Below, piece after piece: positions 35,633-45,760 of a DNA stretch of 64,000 nt. The stretch covers positions 248,001-312,000 of the forward strand of contig NZ_BJMM01000002.1 in the NCBI RefSeq assembly GCF_006539165.1, read 5' to 3'. The translations under genes and the position numbers were made by a program. The notes under the pieces are model-generated. The model saw only the letters and a list, made by a program, of their open reading frames with translations. It was not told the origin of the DNA and did no database searches. The stretch comes from Streptomyces cacaoi. GTDB lineage: Bacteria > Actinomycetota > Actinomycetes > Streptomycetales > Streptomycetaceae. Numbering within the stretch: the stretch's first letter is position 1; every line of letters starts with the position of its first letter.

Positions 35633-35757
35633 GTGAAGTGACGAGCCCGCGGCGGTCCCGCCCACGCCCGCACCGGCCCCCGTACGAGCAGCGCTCCGGC
35701 CGCCGGTGCGCTCGGGCTGTCCGGGCCGGCCGCGTTCCGTGCCCCTGTTCACTTCAC
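35633..35757. repeat. Separated 9-bp inverted repeat
   Basis: GTGAAGTGA (35633-35641) and TCACTTCAC (35749-35757) are exact inverted copies 107 bp apart, in the region upstream of the nucleotidyltransferase. A TAGCTT box starts 13 bp before the first copy. They could close an RNA stem over the leader or be two half-sites of a regulator. Confidence 0.5.
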
Positions 35758-35775
35758 CGGAACGGAAAGATCCGT

Positions 35776-36568
35776 ATGACCGACACCTGTGCACCTCCCG
35801 CCTCGGCCGCGGACGACGAAGCCTTCCTCGGCCGGCTCGCCGACTCCCTCGCCGCGCTGGGCCACGTCGAGGCCGTGACACTCGGCGGCTCCCGCGCCAC
35901 CGGCACCCACGGCCCCGACAGCGACTGGGACGTCGCCGTCTACTACCGGGGCGCCTTCGACCCCGCCGCACTGCGTGCCCTCGGCTGGCCGGGCGAGGTC
36001 AGCGAGCTGGGCCTGGGGCGGCGGTGTGTTCAACGGCGGGGCGTGGCTCACCGTCGAGGGCCGGCGCGTCGACGTCCACTACCGCGACCTCGACGTCGTC
36101 GAGCACGAACTCGCCGAGGCCGCCCGAGGCCGGTTCCACTGGGAGCCGCTCATGTTCCATCTGGCGGGCATCCCCAGCTATCTCGTCGTCGCCGAACTCG
36201 CGGTCAACCGGGTGCTGCGCGGCTCGCTGCCCCGCCCCGGCTACCCGCGTGCGCTGCGCGACAGCGCCCCCGCGCACTGGCGGGAGACCGCCGGGCTGAC
36301 CCTCGCCTACGCCAGGGCCAACAGCGCGCCCCGGGGCGGCCGTACGGAGGTGGCCGGGGCGCTGGCCGTCGCCGCCATGCAGACCGCGCACGCGGTGCTG
36401 GCCGCGCGCGGCGAGTGGGTCACCAACGAGAAGCGGCTGCTGGACGCCGCCGGGCTGCGCGGTGTCGACGACGTCGTCGCCGCGCTCGGCACGGAACCCG
36501 CCGGGCTGCTGCGCGGGATCGAGGCGGCCGAGGCGCTGTTCGCGCGGGCCACCGGCACCGCGGGCTGA
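35776..36568 (+). pseudogene. Nucleotidyltransferase-domain protein with frameshift
   Basis: The first frame encodes a nucleotidyltransferase core, GGSRATGTHGPDSDWDVAVYY, with the GS motif and Asp pair. At about 36,010, in a run around GGGCCTGGGGCGG, the coding signal jumps to the +1 frame. It continues as WGGGVFNGGAWLTVEGRRVD through to the natural C-terminus (ARATGTAG). Relatives read ELGPWGGGVFNGG here as far as I recall, so two bases seem missing or one extra is present. Without the shift the protein would be about 264 residues. A sequencing error in a G/C run is as likely as a true mutation. Confidence 0.75.
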
Positions 36569-36584
36569 ACCCGCGCACGGCAGC

Positions 36585-36623
36585 GGGCGGCCCGGCGCCC
36601 CGGAGCGAGGCGCCGGGCCGCCC
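36585..36623. terminator. Strong bidirectional terminator
   Basis: A perfect 15-bp stem GGGCGGCCCGGCGCC / GGCGCCGGGCCGCCC with a 9-nt loop, between two convergent genes. This is the most stable simple hairpin I noticed in the window. Confidence 0.85.
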
Positions 36624-36652
36624 GGCGGGAGAAGAGCCGCGTGTGCGGGCGG

Positions 36653-38041
36653 TCAGGCGCGCCAGACCGTGGTCGCGTTGCAGAACTCCCGGATGCCGTG
36701 CCCGGCCAGCTCCCGGCCGTAACCGGACCGCTTGACGCCGCCGAACGGCAGCGCGGGGTGCGAGGCGGTCATGCCGTTGACGTAGACACCGCCGGCCTCC
36801 AGATCCCGTACGAAGCGGTCCACTTCGGCGTCGTCGTGCGTCCACACGTTGGAACTGAGCCCGAACGGCACATCGTTGGCGATGTCGATCGCCTCCTGGA
36901 TGTCACTGACCCGGTACAGCGAGGCCACCGGGCCGAAGGACTCCTCGCGGTGGATGCGCATGCGGTCGGTGATGCCGGTCAGGACCGTCGGCTCGTAGTA
37001 CCAGCCGCGGTCCGCTCCGCCGGGCCGCCGGGCGCCGCACAGCGCGGTGGCGCCCTGCGCGAGGGCGTCGTTCACCAGCTCCTCCAGATCCGAGCGGCCC
37101 CGCTCGCTGGAGAGCGGGCCGACATCGGTGGCCTCGTCCAGCGGATCGCCCACGGTCAGCTCCCGCATACCGGCCACGAACGCCTCGGTGAAGGTGTCGT
37201 AGACGTCCGTGTGCACCAGGAAGCGCTTGGCCGCGATGCACGACTGGCCCGTGTTCTGCACCCGGGCCGTCACCGCCGTACGGGCGGCGGCCGCCACATC
37301 GGCCGACGGCATCACGATGAACGGGTCGCTGCCGCCCAGCTCCAGCACCGTCTTCTTGACCTCGTCGCCCGCGATGGCGGCCACCGAGCGGCCGGCCGGT
37401 TCGCTGCCGGTCAGCGTCGCCGCGACCACCCGCGGGTCCCGCAGCACCGACTCGATGGCGCCGGAGGACACCAGCAGTGTCTGGAAACAGCCCTCGGCGT
37501 AGCCGGCGCGCTGGAACAGCTCCTCCAGGTACAGCGCCGTCTGCGGCACGTTCGAGGCGTGTTTGAGCAGGCCGACGTTGCCGGCCATGAGCGCCGGCGC
37601 CGCGAACCTGATCACCTGCCAGAGCGGGAAGTTCCACGGCATGACCGCCAGCACGGGCCCCAGCGGCCGGTAGTGCACCCGGGCGGAGACGGCGCCCGAG
37701 TCCCGGACGTCGGCCTCGTCCGGCCGCTCGTCCGCCAGGAGCGACTCGGCGTGCCGGGCGTACCAGCGCATCGCCTTGACGCACTTGGCCACCTCGGCGC
37801 GTGCGGCGGTGACGGGCTTGCCCATCTCCGTGGTGACCAGGCGTGCCACCTCGCGCTCGTCGAGTTCCAGCAGACCGGCCGCCGCCTCCATGAGTCGCGC
37901 CCGCTCGGCGAAGGACGTGGTGCGGTAGGCGCGGAACGCCGCGTCGGCCCGGGCGATACGGCGCTCGGTCTCCCGCTCGCTCAGCGGGTCGAAGGTCTTG
38001 AGGGTCTCGCCGTCAGCTGGGTTCACCGTCGCGATCGGCAT
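36653..38041 (-). CDS. NAD(P)-dependent succinate-semialdehyde dehydrogenase-like
   Basis: A 462-residue aldehyde dehydrogenase. The catalytic Cys is in NTGQSCIAAKRF (C268) and the general-base Glu in LELGGSDP (E234). The PWNFPLWQ cofactor region and the C-terminal FGGVKRSGYGRE are intact. The QSCIA surrounding and the start MPIATVNPADGE match the Sad/GabD group that oxidises succinic semialdehyde from GABA. It has no GABA transaminase beside it. ATG after GAGAGG. Confidence 0.88.
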   Translation of the reverse strand: MPIATVNPADGETLKTFDPLSERETERRIARADAAFRAYRTTSFAERARLMEAAAGLLELDEREVARLVTTEMGKPVTAARAEVAKCVKAMRWYARHAESLLADERPDEADVRDSGAVSARVHYRPLGPVLAVMPWNFPLWQVIRFAAPALMAGNVGLLKHASNVPQTALYLEELFQRAGYAEGCFQTLLVSSGAIESVLRDPRVVAATLTGSEPAGRSVAAIAGDEVKKTVLELGGSDPFIVMPSADVAAAARTAVTARVQNTGQSCIAAKRFLVHTDVYDTFTEAFVAGMRELTVGDPLDEATDVGPLSSERGRSDLEELVNDALAQGATALCGARRPGGADRGWYYEPTVLTGITDRMRIHREESFGPVASLYRVSDIQEAIDIANDVPFGLSSNVWTHDDAEVDRFVRDLEAGGVYVNGMTASHPALPFGGVKRSGYGRELAGHGIREFCNATTVWRA

Positions 38042-38138
38042 GAGGAAACCTCTCGGGTCGGGTACGTCGTATCTGCCGGGTCCCCGGCTGCCGTGCCGGC
38101 ACGCGGCGGGATGCCCGGCGGATACGCGGTGCGCCGGC

Positions 38139-38507
38139 TCACTCGTCGTAGCGGGTGGGCGGGAAGTCCCTGCGGTCCTTGCGGGCCTGCAACTGGTCGG
38201 GGTCCAGCTCGCCGCGCGCCAGTTCCCTGTCGACCTCGGCGCGCTCCGACTCGTACTGCCCGGACCGCCGCACGTCCTCGGTGCCGGGCGTCCGCCCCGT
38301 CGGTGTGCCCTCCGACGGCGGGGCCGCGGCGGGGACGTCCTCGGGGTCGTAGGCGTCCACCCCGTTCTCCACCCGCTCGGCCTCGGCGCGGCGCGCGAGC
38401 TGCTCGTCGTCGGGCTTCTGGGGCATTCCGCCGTGGAACTGCCGCTCTCCGGGACCGCGTGCCTGGTCGGGGCGGCCGCCTTCCTGATCCGGCTGGCGCT
38501 TGGACAT
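38139..38507 (-). CDS. Conserved hydrophilic hypothetical protein
   Basis: A 122-residue protein that is almost entirely charged and polar (many Glu, Asp, Arg, Gln, Pro), with no hydrophobic core or membrane segment. It is probably disordered, like general-stress hydrophilins seen in actinobacteria. GAGGAGG precedes the ATG at ideal spacing, so it is probably well translated. It is upstream of the semialdehyde dehydrogenase on the same strand, 97 bp away. Function unknown. Confidence 0.75.
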   Translation of the reverse strand: MSKRQPDQEGGRPDQARGPGERQFHGGMPQKPDDEQLARRAEAERVENGVDAYDPEDVPAAAPPSEGTPTGRTPGTEDVRRSGQYESERAEVDRELARGELDPDQLQARKDRRDFPPTRYDE

Positions 38508-38765
38508 GTGCGCCTCCTCACCTCGCGGTGATGTTGCGTCCTCTCCCCAGGGAACACCCATCCGGCGGGCAGCACCAAGCGGGGCCGACGTCCGATGCGT
38601 GTATGCGCCATGCACTCACCTGCGCGTTCCCGGCCGGGACGGGGGGCCTCTTCCGGTGGACGAGCGGTCCCGGTCGGGCACGGGAGGGGGCGTTCGCTCG
38701 TTGTGTCCGCCGGGGGCCGTCGTGCCTCCCGAGATCCGGACGTTCCGCCCGCACGAGGAGCCTTC

Positions 38766-39389
38766 ATGACCGGAACCGAACACATCGGGGCCGCCCCCGC
38801 CGACGCCGCGATCCGCCTCGCCCTGCCGGAGGACCTGCCCACCGCCCTGCGCACGCTGACCTCGGCGTTCGCCGACTACGCCTTCACCCGGCACGTGGTC
38901 GCCGCCGACCGGCACGAGGAGCGGGTCGGCCGCTTCCAGGAGCTGTTCCTGACCCGGATCGGCATGGAGTACGGCCGGGTGTGGGTGGTGGACGGCGGTG
39001 CGGCGGCCGCGGTGTGGACGACACCCGAGCGGGACCCGGCCCCGGGGTTCGCCGCGATCGGCCCGGAGCTGGGCGAGCTCGCCGGGGACCGGGCCTTCGC
39101 CTTCGAGTCGGCCGAGCGGGCGCTGGCCCCCTACCGGCCCACGGAGCCGGCCTGGTTCCTCGGCACCGTCGGTGTCGCCCCCGACGCGCAGGGCCGGGGC
39201 CTGGGCAGCAAGGTCGTGCGGGCGGGCCTCCGCGCGGCGGACGAGGCGGGCCACCCCGCGTTCCTGGAGACGTCCAGCGAGCGGAACGTGGCCTTCTACG
39301 AGCGCCTCGGCTTCACGGTGACCGGCGAGGTCGACCTCCCGGACGGCGGTCCGCGCACCTGGACGATGCTGCGCCGGCCGGGCGTCTGA
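38766..39389 (+). CDS. GNAT-family N-acetyltransferase
   Basis: A 207-residue acetyltransferase. The acetyl-CoA-binding motif A is VAPDAQGRGLGSKVV and motif B is FYERLGFTVTGEVDLPDG. An N-terminal part (LALPEDLPTALRTLTSAFADY) resembles GNAT proteins of actinobacteria that act on small molecules or peptides. ATG after GAGGAGCCTT. It stands alone, divergent from the hydrophilic protein. Confidence 0.85.
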   Translation: MTGTEHIGAAPADAAIRLALPEDLPTALRTLTSAFADYAFTRHVVAADRHEERVGRFQELFLTRIGMEYGRVWVVDGGAAAAVWTTPERDPAPGFAAIGPELGELAGDRAFAFESAERALAPYRPTEPAWFLGTVGVAPDAQGRGLGSKVVRAGLRAADEAGHPAFLETSSERNVAFYERLGFTVTGEVDLPDGGPRTWTMLRRPGV

Positions 39390-40883
<1,494 letters not shown>

Positions 40884-40902
40884 CGGCTGCGGCCTCCGCG
40901 GT

Positions 40903-40942
40903 CCCCGCGCGCCCGCGCACCTTCGCGGCCCCGCGCGCGGGG
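40903..40942. terminator. Terminator-like hairpin after gdhA
   Basis: A 10-bp stem CCCCGCGCGC / GCGCGCGGGG with a 20-nt loop starts 20 bp after the gdhA stop, between convergent gdhA and TetR genes. Confidence 0.6.
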
Positions 40943-41093
40943 GCGGGGGCCGTCGGTGCGGCCGCCGGGAGCGGCCGGACAGCGTGGCGCGGCTGCGGCG
41001 ACCGGGTCCGGGAGCGCCGGAGTTGCGTGCGCGCCGACTCTTGTGCGCCGGGTACGGACCGGGGTCTCGGCGACGGCGGGGGAGCGGGGCGGG

Positions 41094-41684
41094 TCAGGTC
41101 CGCCCCGGTGGTTGCGGCCGGGCTCCGAGGGTGGGCGGTTCGGCTGCGGGCAGGCCGCGCAGCAGGCTGTCCAGGAACAGGTCGAAACGTACGGGGGCGT
41201 CCCCGAGCAGCCGCTGTTCCTGCGCGCCGAGCCAGGTGACCAGCGAGGTGCCGAAGATGTACCAGCTGTGCAGCGCCGTCTCCCGGGAGGCGCCGGCCGC
41301 GGTGAAGGCGGAGACGACCGCGTCCTGCATCGTCGTGAACGCCCGTGAGTGGCGGTGGGGCCGGGAGACGCGGGTCGCATAGCCGGGGACGGCGAGGAAT
41401 TCGTCGTGTGCGGCCCAGCCGAGCCGGGCCAGCCAGGAGCGCCAGTCGGCGGCGGTCGGCGGCTCGGCGGGCACGATCCTGTCCACGACCACTTCGCTGA
41501 CCAGGTCGATGATCCCGTCCCGGCCGTCCACCCACCGGTAGAGCGCGGAGTGCGAGACGCCGAGCCGGGCCGCCAGTTCGCGCATGGACAGCGATTCCAG
41601 ATCACCCGAGGCCACGGCGGCCCGCACGATCGTCTCTCGGCTCAGCCGCGCGGGCGGGCCGGGCCGCTTCCCGGGACCAGTCAT
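41094..41684 (-). CDS. TetR-family repressor
   Basis: A 196-residue regulator with an N-terminal TetR helix-turn-helix (SMRELAARLGVSHSALYRWV, about residues 33-52) and a helical ligand domain resembling TetR C-terminal type proteins (SWYIFGTSLVTWLGAQEQ). It is divergent from the MFS exporter, and an 11-bp palindrome overlapping the exporter's -35 is its most likely operator. The ligand is inferred to be an exported compound. Confidence 0.9.
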   Translation of the reverse strand: MTGPGKRPGPPARLSRETIVRAAVASGDLESLSMRELAARLGVSHSALYRWVDGRDGIIDLVSEVVVDRIVPAEPPTAADWRSWLARLGWAAHDEFLAVPGYATRVSRPHRHSRAFTTMQDAVVSAFTAAGASRETALHSWYIFGTSLVTWLGAQEQRLLGDAPVRFDLFLDSLLRGLPAAEPPTLGARPQPPGRT

Positions 41685-41726
41685 GACCAGGACTTTACCG
41701 AGCCGCGGACGAGTGCTGTGCGGCAG

Positions 41727-41737
41727 GTGGTGACCAC
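41727..41737. promoter_or_regulatory. Candidate TetR operator overlapping the MFS -35
   Basis: GTGGTGACCAC has 5-bp arms around a single central base and covers the -35 hexamer GTGACC (41730-41735). A bound repressor would block RNA polymerase at the MFS promoter. It starts 43 bp upstream of the TetR start. Confidence 0.6.
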
Positions 41738-41758
41738 TGGTCTCTATTCGGTTAGGCT
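41730..41758 (+). promoter_or_regulatory. Promoter of the MFS gene
   Basis: GTGACC and TAGGCT are separated by 17 bp, near to vegetative consensus for Streptomyces. The predicted start leaves a leader of about 55 nt before the MFS GTG. Both hexamers are overlapped by candidate repressor sites. Confidence 0.6.
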
Positions 41759-41765
41759 CACCTTA
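41747..41765. promoter_or_regulatory. Iron box (DmdR/IdeR-type site)
   Basis: TTCGGTTAGGCTCACCTTA matches the 19-bp iron-box consensus TTAGGTTAGGCTAACCTAA at 16 positions. DmdR1 (an IdeR/DtxR homologue) binds such sites with Fe(II) to repress siderophore and iron-uptake genes in Streptomyces. The site covers the -10 box of the MFS promoter. Confidence 0.75.
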
Positions 41766-41820
41766 GTTTTGGTGAACTGGCGCTCGTCGGCGCTCCGGTG
41801 GGCCGACGGAAGGGAGCACT

Positions 41821-43341
41821 GTGTCCGGGGACGTGTCCGGTCGTGTGGCCGGTGAGGTGGCCGAGGAGGCGCCCGGGGAGGGGTCTTCCGGTGCGACGAC
41901 GGGTTCCACGGGGGCGGGGCGTGCGCCCTCGCCCGCGCTGCGCATGGTGCTGGCCTGCGGTGCGCTGTTCCTCGTCGTGCTCGACGCGACGATCGTCTCG
42001 GTCGCCCTGCCCGCGATCGGCGGCCGGCTCGGCCTGGGCGGCGCGGGGCTGGGCTGGGTGGTCAACGCCTACACCCTGGCCGTCGCGGGTGTGCTGCTCC
42101 TCGGCGGGCGGCTCGCCGATCTGTTCGGGGTCCGCGCGGTCCTGGTGGGCGGGCTGGCGGTCTTCAGCCTCGGCAATCTGGGCTCGGCGTTGGCCATGGA
42201 GCCCGCCCAGCTGATCACCGCGCGTGCCGTGCAGGGGATCGGCGGTGCGCTGCTGCTCCCGGCGACCCTGACCGTCGTGCACCGGACCTACGACGATCCG
42301 GTGCGCCGCACCCGGGCGTTGGGCCTGTGGAGCATGGTCGGCGCGGTCGGCGCCGCCGCCGGGACCGTCGCCGGGGGATTCCTCACCGACAGCCTCGGCT
42401 GGCGCTCGGTCTTCTGGACGAAGGTGCCGCTCGGCGCGGCGCTGGCCGTCCTCGGGCTGTGTGTGCTGACCCGGCGGACCGCGGGGGCCCGGGCGCCGCG
42501 CCCCCGGCTCGATGTGCTCGGCGCGCTGCTGGTGACCGCCGGGCTGACCGCTCTCGTGTACGGCATCGTCGCCGTCCGGGACACGGCCACGCGCGGTGGG
42601 GCGCAGGCCGCGCTGGTGGCGGCCGTGGTGCTGCTCGGGGTGTTCCTCGTGCACCAGGCCCGCTGGGCGCCCGAACCGCTCGTCCCGCTGCGGATCTTCG
42701 CCCACCGCTCGGTCAGCAGCGCCAACGTGGTCGTCTTCTGTCTGGGCGTCGCCTACCTGGCCAGCCCGGTGCTGCTCGCCCTGTACCTCCAACAGGTGCT
42801 GCACTACAGCGCGAGCCGCGCCGGCTTCGGCTTCCTGCCCGCCGCGTTCGCGGTGATGCTCGGCGCCCAGCTGGCCGGGTGGCTCACCTCGCGCTGGGGT
42901 CCGCGCCGCACCGCCGTGCTCGGTACGGCGCTCACGGCCGCCGGGTTCCTGCTGCTGGCCCGGGTGGGGGAGCACAGCTCCTTCCTGCCGGACATCGCCG
43001 TGCCGTCGCTGGTCTTCGGGCTGGGCGCGGGGCTCTCGTTCACGCCGATCACGGTGAGCGCCACCAGCGGTGTCGACGCCTCGCTGACCGGTCTGGCCTC
43101 CGGGCTGCTCAACACCACGCGCCAGGTGGCCACCGCGCTGGGTGTCGCGGTGCTCTCGACGGTCGCCGAGGCACGGGGCGGCGCGGCGGGCTACGCGCTC
43201 ACCTTTCTGATCAGCGGCGGCCTGGTGCTGCTCGGCACGGTGACGGCCCTGGTGTGGATGCCGGCGCCGGGGGCGTCACGTACGGCGGGGGAGGCGGGGG
43301 CATCGGGGGGCGGGCCGTCGTCGCGCGGTGTCAGGGGGTGA
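41821..43341 (+). CDS. MFS exporter (DHA2 type) with iron-box promoter
   Basis: A 506-residue transporter with about fourteen membrane segments. The N-terminal region FLVVLDATIVSVALPAIG and motif A-like GRLADLFGVRAVL, plus WTKVPLGAALAVLG, are typical of the EmrB/QacA exporter group. A Ser/Gly-rich extension of about 35 residues precedes the first segment. GTG after GGAAGGGAG. The iron box suggests it works in low iron, for example to export a siderophore, while the TetR gene points to a second signal. No siderophore synthesis genes are seen in the window. Confidence 0.9.
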   Translation: MSGDVSGRVAGEVAEEAPGEGSSGATTGSTGAGRAPSPALRMVLACGALFLVVLDATIVSVALPAIGGRLGLGGAGLGWVVNAYTLAVAGVLLLGGRLADLFGVRAVLVGGLAVFSLGNLGSALAMEPAQLITARAVQGIGGALLLPATLTVVHRTYDDPVRRTRALGLWSMVGAVGAAAGTVAGGFLTDSLGWRSVFWTKVPLGAALAVLGLCVLTRRTAGARAPRPRLDVLGALLVTAGLTALVYGIVAVRDTATRGGAQAALVAAVVLLGVFLVHQARWAPEPLVPLRIFAHRSVSSANVVVFCLGVAYLASPVLLALYLQQVLHYSASRAGFGFLPAAFAVMLGAQLAGWLTSRWGPRRTAVLGTALTAAGFLLLARVGEHSSFLPDIAVPSLVFGLGAGLSFTPITVSATSGVDASLTGLASGLLNTTRQVATALGVAVLSTVAEARGGAAGYALTFLISGGLVLLGTVTALVWMPAPGASRTAGEAGASGGGPSSRGVRG

Positions 43342-44161
43342 GGCCCGCGAGGAAGTCGCCCAGCAACGAGTTGTAGGTATCGGGGCGTTCCATGTTGGGG
43401 AAGTGGCCGGCGTTCTCGACGGTGGCGGCGCGGCCGTCGGCGACCGTGCGGACGAGGCGTGCGGACATCGCCAGGTGGTCGGAGGTGTCCAGCGCGCCGT
43501 CGATGGCCAGGACCGGGACGGTGATGTCCGCGGCGCGCTTCCAGGTGTCCTCGACGGGGACGCGGTGGTCCGGTTCGCCCGCGGTGTGCTTGGCGATGGT
43601 CCGCTGCGTCATCTCGCGCAGCCGGCGGAGCACCTCGGGATCCACGTCGGCCGTCTCGCGGTGGGGTCCGGCCGCGAACCGCAGATGGACGGCCAGCCAG
43701 CGCTCCGCGTCGCCCGCGGCCAGCGCGCGCTGCTGTTCGGCGAAGGCCGCCAGGTTCCAGGGGTCCTCGAACGTGGGCTCGCTCGTCCCCACCCCGGTGA
43801 CCACCACCGCGCGGACCAGCTCGGGGTGTTCGAGCGCGGTGTCGACCGCGGTGGCGCCGCCCATCGAGACGCCGGCCAGGACCGCGGAGGGCAGATCGAG
43901 GTGGCGCAGCAGCGCGGCCAGGTCGTCGGTGGCGCGGAAGGGGCGGGTCGCGTTGGCGGATTCCCCGTGTCCCCGGGCGTCCGGGGTGATGACCCGGTAC
44001 CGCGAGGCGAAGGCCGCCCGCTGGGCGTCCCACATGCCGTGGTCGGCGAAGCCCGCGTGGAGCAGGACGAGGGGCGGCCCGGAGCCCTCGTCGAGGTAGG
44101 CCAGGCGCCCGTCGGGCGTCGCGAACGAGGAGATCCGGGAACGTGCGTCACCGTCAGACAT
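43331..44161 (-). CDS. Alpha/beta hydrolase
   Basis: A 276-residue cytosolic alpha/beta hydrolase. The nucleophile Ser is in the GVSMGG elbow (S99), the oxyanion HAGFADHG lies near residue 35, and the Asp and His of the triad are in AIDGALDTSDH and ENAGHFPNME. It resembles esterase/dehalogenase-like members; the substrate is unknown. It is divergent from a MarR gene with two dyads in the short space between, so expression is probably MarR-controlled. It overlaps the MFS gene tail by 11 bp on the opposite strand. Confidence 0.88.
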   Translation of the reverse strand: MSDGDARSRISSFATPDGRLAYLDEGSGPPLVLLHAGFADHGMWDAQRAAFASRYRVITPDARGHGESANATRPFRATDDLAALLRHLDLPSAVLAGVSMGGATAVDTALEHPELVRAVVVTGVGTSEPTFEDPWNLAAFAEQQRALAAGDAERWLAVHLRFAAGPHRETADVDPEVLRRLREMTQRTIAKHTAGEPDHRVPVEDTWKRAADITVPVLAIDGALDTSDHLAMSARLVRTVADGRAATVENAGHFPNMERPDTYNSLLGDFLAGLTP

Positions 44162-44208
44162 GACAACCAAGGTGTCATTTCTCTGGGGAGTTGGCAACCC
44201 AGGTGTCA
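44161..44208. promoter_or_regulatory. Two MarR-type dyads between divergent genes
   Basis: TGACAACCAAGGTGTCA (44161-44177) and TGGCAACCCAGGTGTCA (44192-44208) share the form TGnCAnC-N3-GnTGTCA and are 31 bp apart, about three helical turns. They fill the 57-bp gap between the hydrolase ATG and the MarR GTG, so a dimer on each could repress both genes. Confidence 0.75.
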
Positions 44209-44218
44209 TCCTGGTGGG

Positions 44219-44746
44219 GTGACAGACGACACCGCCTCCCGCGCACCCTCCCCGGACCCGTCCCGAGCCCCGCTGCCTCCCGGTGAACTCGCCGCCCGGC
44301 TGGCCGAGGTCTACTCCCTGGTCGGTCCGCTCTACCGGCGGGCCCACCGCAAGATGGAACAGGTCGCGCCGACCGAGAGCCTCTCGGTCGGCATGCGTGC
44401 CGTGCTGGATCTGCTGCGCGAGCACGGGCCGCAGACGGTGCCCCAGATGGGCCGCGCCCAGGCGCTCAGCCGGCAGTTCGTACAGCGGATGGTCAACGAC
44501 GCGACGGCACAGCACCTCGTGGAGGCCGTCCCCAACCCGGCGCACCGGCGCTCCCCGCTGATCCGGCTCACCGAGGCGGGCAGCGCCGCCGTCGGCGCCC
44601 TGCACGCCCGCGAACAGGACCTGTTGAGCCATGTCGGCGGCGAACTGACCCGCGAGGACGTCGAGTCCTGCGTCAAGGTCCTCACCCGGATGCTGGCGTT
44701 CCTGGACGACGTCGACGTGGACGTCGCCACCGACGAGCAGACGTAG
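44219..44746 (+). CDS. MarR-family regulator
   Basis: A 175-residue winged-helix repressor. The recognition region QTVPQMGRAQALSRQFVQRM, then the wing PNPAHRRSPLIRLTEAG, is typical of the family. A Pro/Ser-rich leader of about 20 residues precedes the fold. MarR proteins usually autorepress and sense a phenolic or lipophilic ligand. The dyads just upstream and the divergent hydrolase form a classic two-gene unit. Confidence 0.9.
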   Translation: MTDDTASRAPSPDPSRAPLPPGELAARLAEVYSLVGPLYRRAHRKMEQVAPTESLSVGMRAVLDLLREHGPQTVPQMGRAQALSRQFVQRMVNDATAQHLVEAVPNPAHRRSPLIRLTEAGSAAVGALHAREQDLLSHVGGELTREDVESCVKVLTRMLAFLDDVDVDVATDEQT

Positions 44747-44777
44747 GGCGCCGAACGGGCGCTGCGCGGCGGCCCGT

Positions 44778-45737
44778 TCAGCCGGTGGCGGCGAAACGGT
44801 CCAGGGCCGCCGTGATCCGTCGCCCGGTCTCCTCGGTGCCCAGGTGCCCGGCGTCCTCCACGACGGTCAGCTCCGCGTCCGGCCAGGCCCGGGCCAGCTC
44901 CCAGGCCGTCTCCAGCGGGCCGCCCAGATCGAGCCTGCCGTGCACGAGGACGCCCGGGATCCCGGCCAGGCGGTCCGCGTCCCGCAGCAGCGCGCCCTCC
45001 TCCAGCCAGGCGCCGTTCGAGAAGTAGTGCGCGCAGATCCGCACCAGCCCCAGCCGGTCGCGCGAAGGGCGGTCGCTGTAGGGGCGGGTGGCGCCGCCGG
45101 TCTCGCCCAGCAGCACCGTGTCCTCCCAGGCGCACCACTCCCGCGTCGCCCGCTCGCGCACCGCCGCATCGGGGTGGCCGGTCAACCGGGCGTAGGCGGC
45201 GGCGAGTTCGACGCCGCTCGCGTCGGCTGAGGCGCCGGCGGCCGTCCGGAAGCGTTCCCACTGGCCGGGGAAGTAGCGGCCCACGCCCCGGTAGAGCCAG
45301 TCGATCTCGCGGCGCCGGGTGGTGGTCACCGCCGCGATCACGATCTGCGACACCCGGTGCGGATGGGCCTCGGCGTAGGCCAGCAGCAGCGTCGAGCCCC
45401 ACGAGCCGCCGTGCAGCAACCACCGCTCCACACCGAGGTGTTCGCGCAGCCGCTCCATGTCGGCCACCAGGTGCCAGGTCGTGTTGTGCCGCATGGGGGT
45501 GGCCGGGTCGCTCGCGTGCGGCGTGCTGCGTCCACAGCCGCGCTGGTCGAACAGGACGATGCGGTACCGCGCCGGGTCGAACAGCCGCCGCCACCCCACC
45601 CCGCAGCCGGACCCGGGGCCGCCGTGCACGACGAGCGCCGGCTTGCCCTCCGGGTTCCCGCACACCTCCCAGTAGACGCGGTTGCCGTCACCCACGTCGA
45701 GCATGCCGCTGTCGTACGGCTCGATGTGCCCGAACAC
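44778..45737 (-). CDS. pip: Proline iminopeptidase
   Basis: A 319-residue alpha/beta hydrolase that removes N-terminal proline from peptides. The family motifs VVHGGPGSGC and FDQRGCGRSTPH are present. The nucleophile elbow GGSWGS (S112), the catalytic Asp in VHGRLDLGGP and the His in EDAGHLG are also in place. Length is exactly that of the family (about 310-320). It is cytosolic and monocistronic. Confidence 0.93.
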   Translation of the reverse strand: MFGHIEPYDSGMLDVGDGNRVYWEVCGNPEGKPALVVHGGPGSGCGVGWRRLFDPARYRIVLFDQRGCGRSTPHASDPATPMRHNTTWHLVADMERLREHLGVERWLLHGGSWGSTLLLAYAEAHPHRVSQIVIAAVTTTRRREIDWLYRGVGRYFPGQWERFRTAAGASADASGVELAAAYARLTGHPDAAVRERATREWCAWEDTVLLGETGGATRPYSDRPSRDRLGLVRICAHYFSNGAWLEEGALLRDADRLAGIPGVLVHGRLDLGGPLETAWELARAWPDAELTVVEDAGHLGTEETGRRITAALDRFAATG

Positions 45738-45760
45738 CCGCCCACCCCGCTCCGTCGGCT

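Noticed and set aside
35638..35775. GTG-started extension of the nucleotidyltransferase
   Set aside because: The added sequence is Arg/Pro noise and GGAAAGA precedes the later ATG at good spacing.
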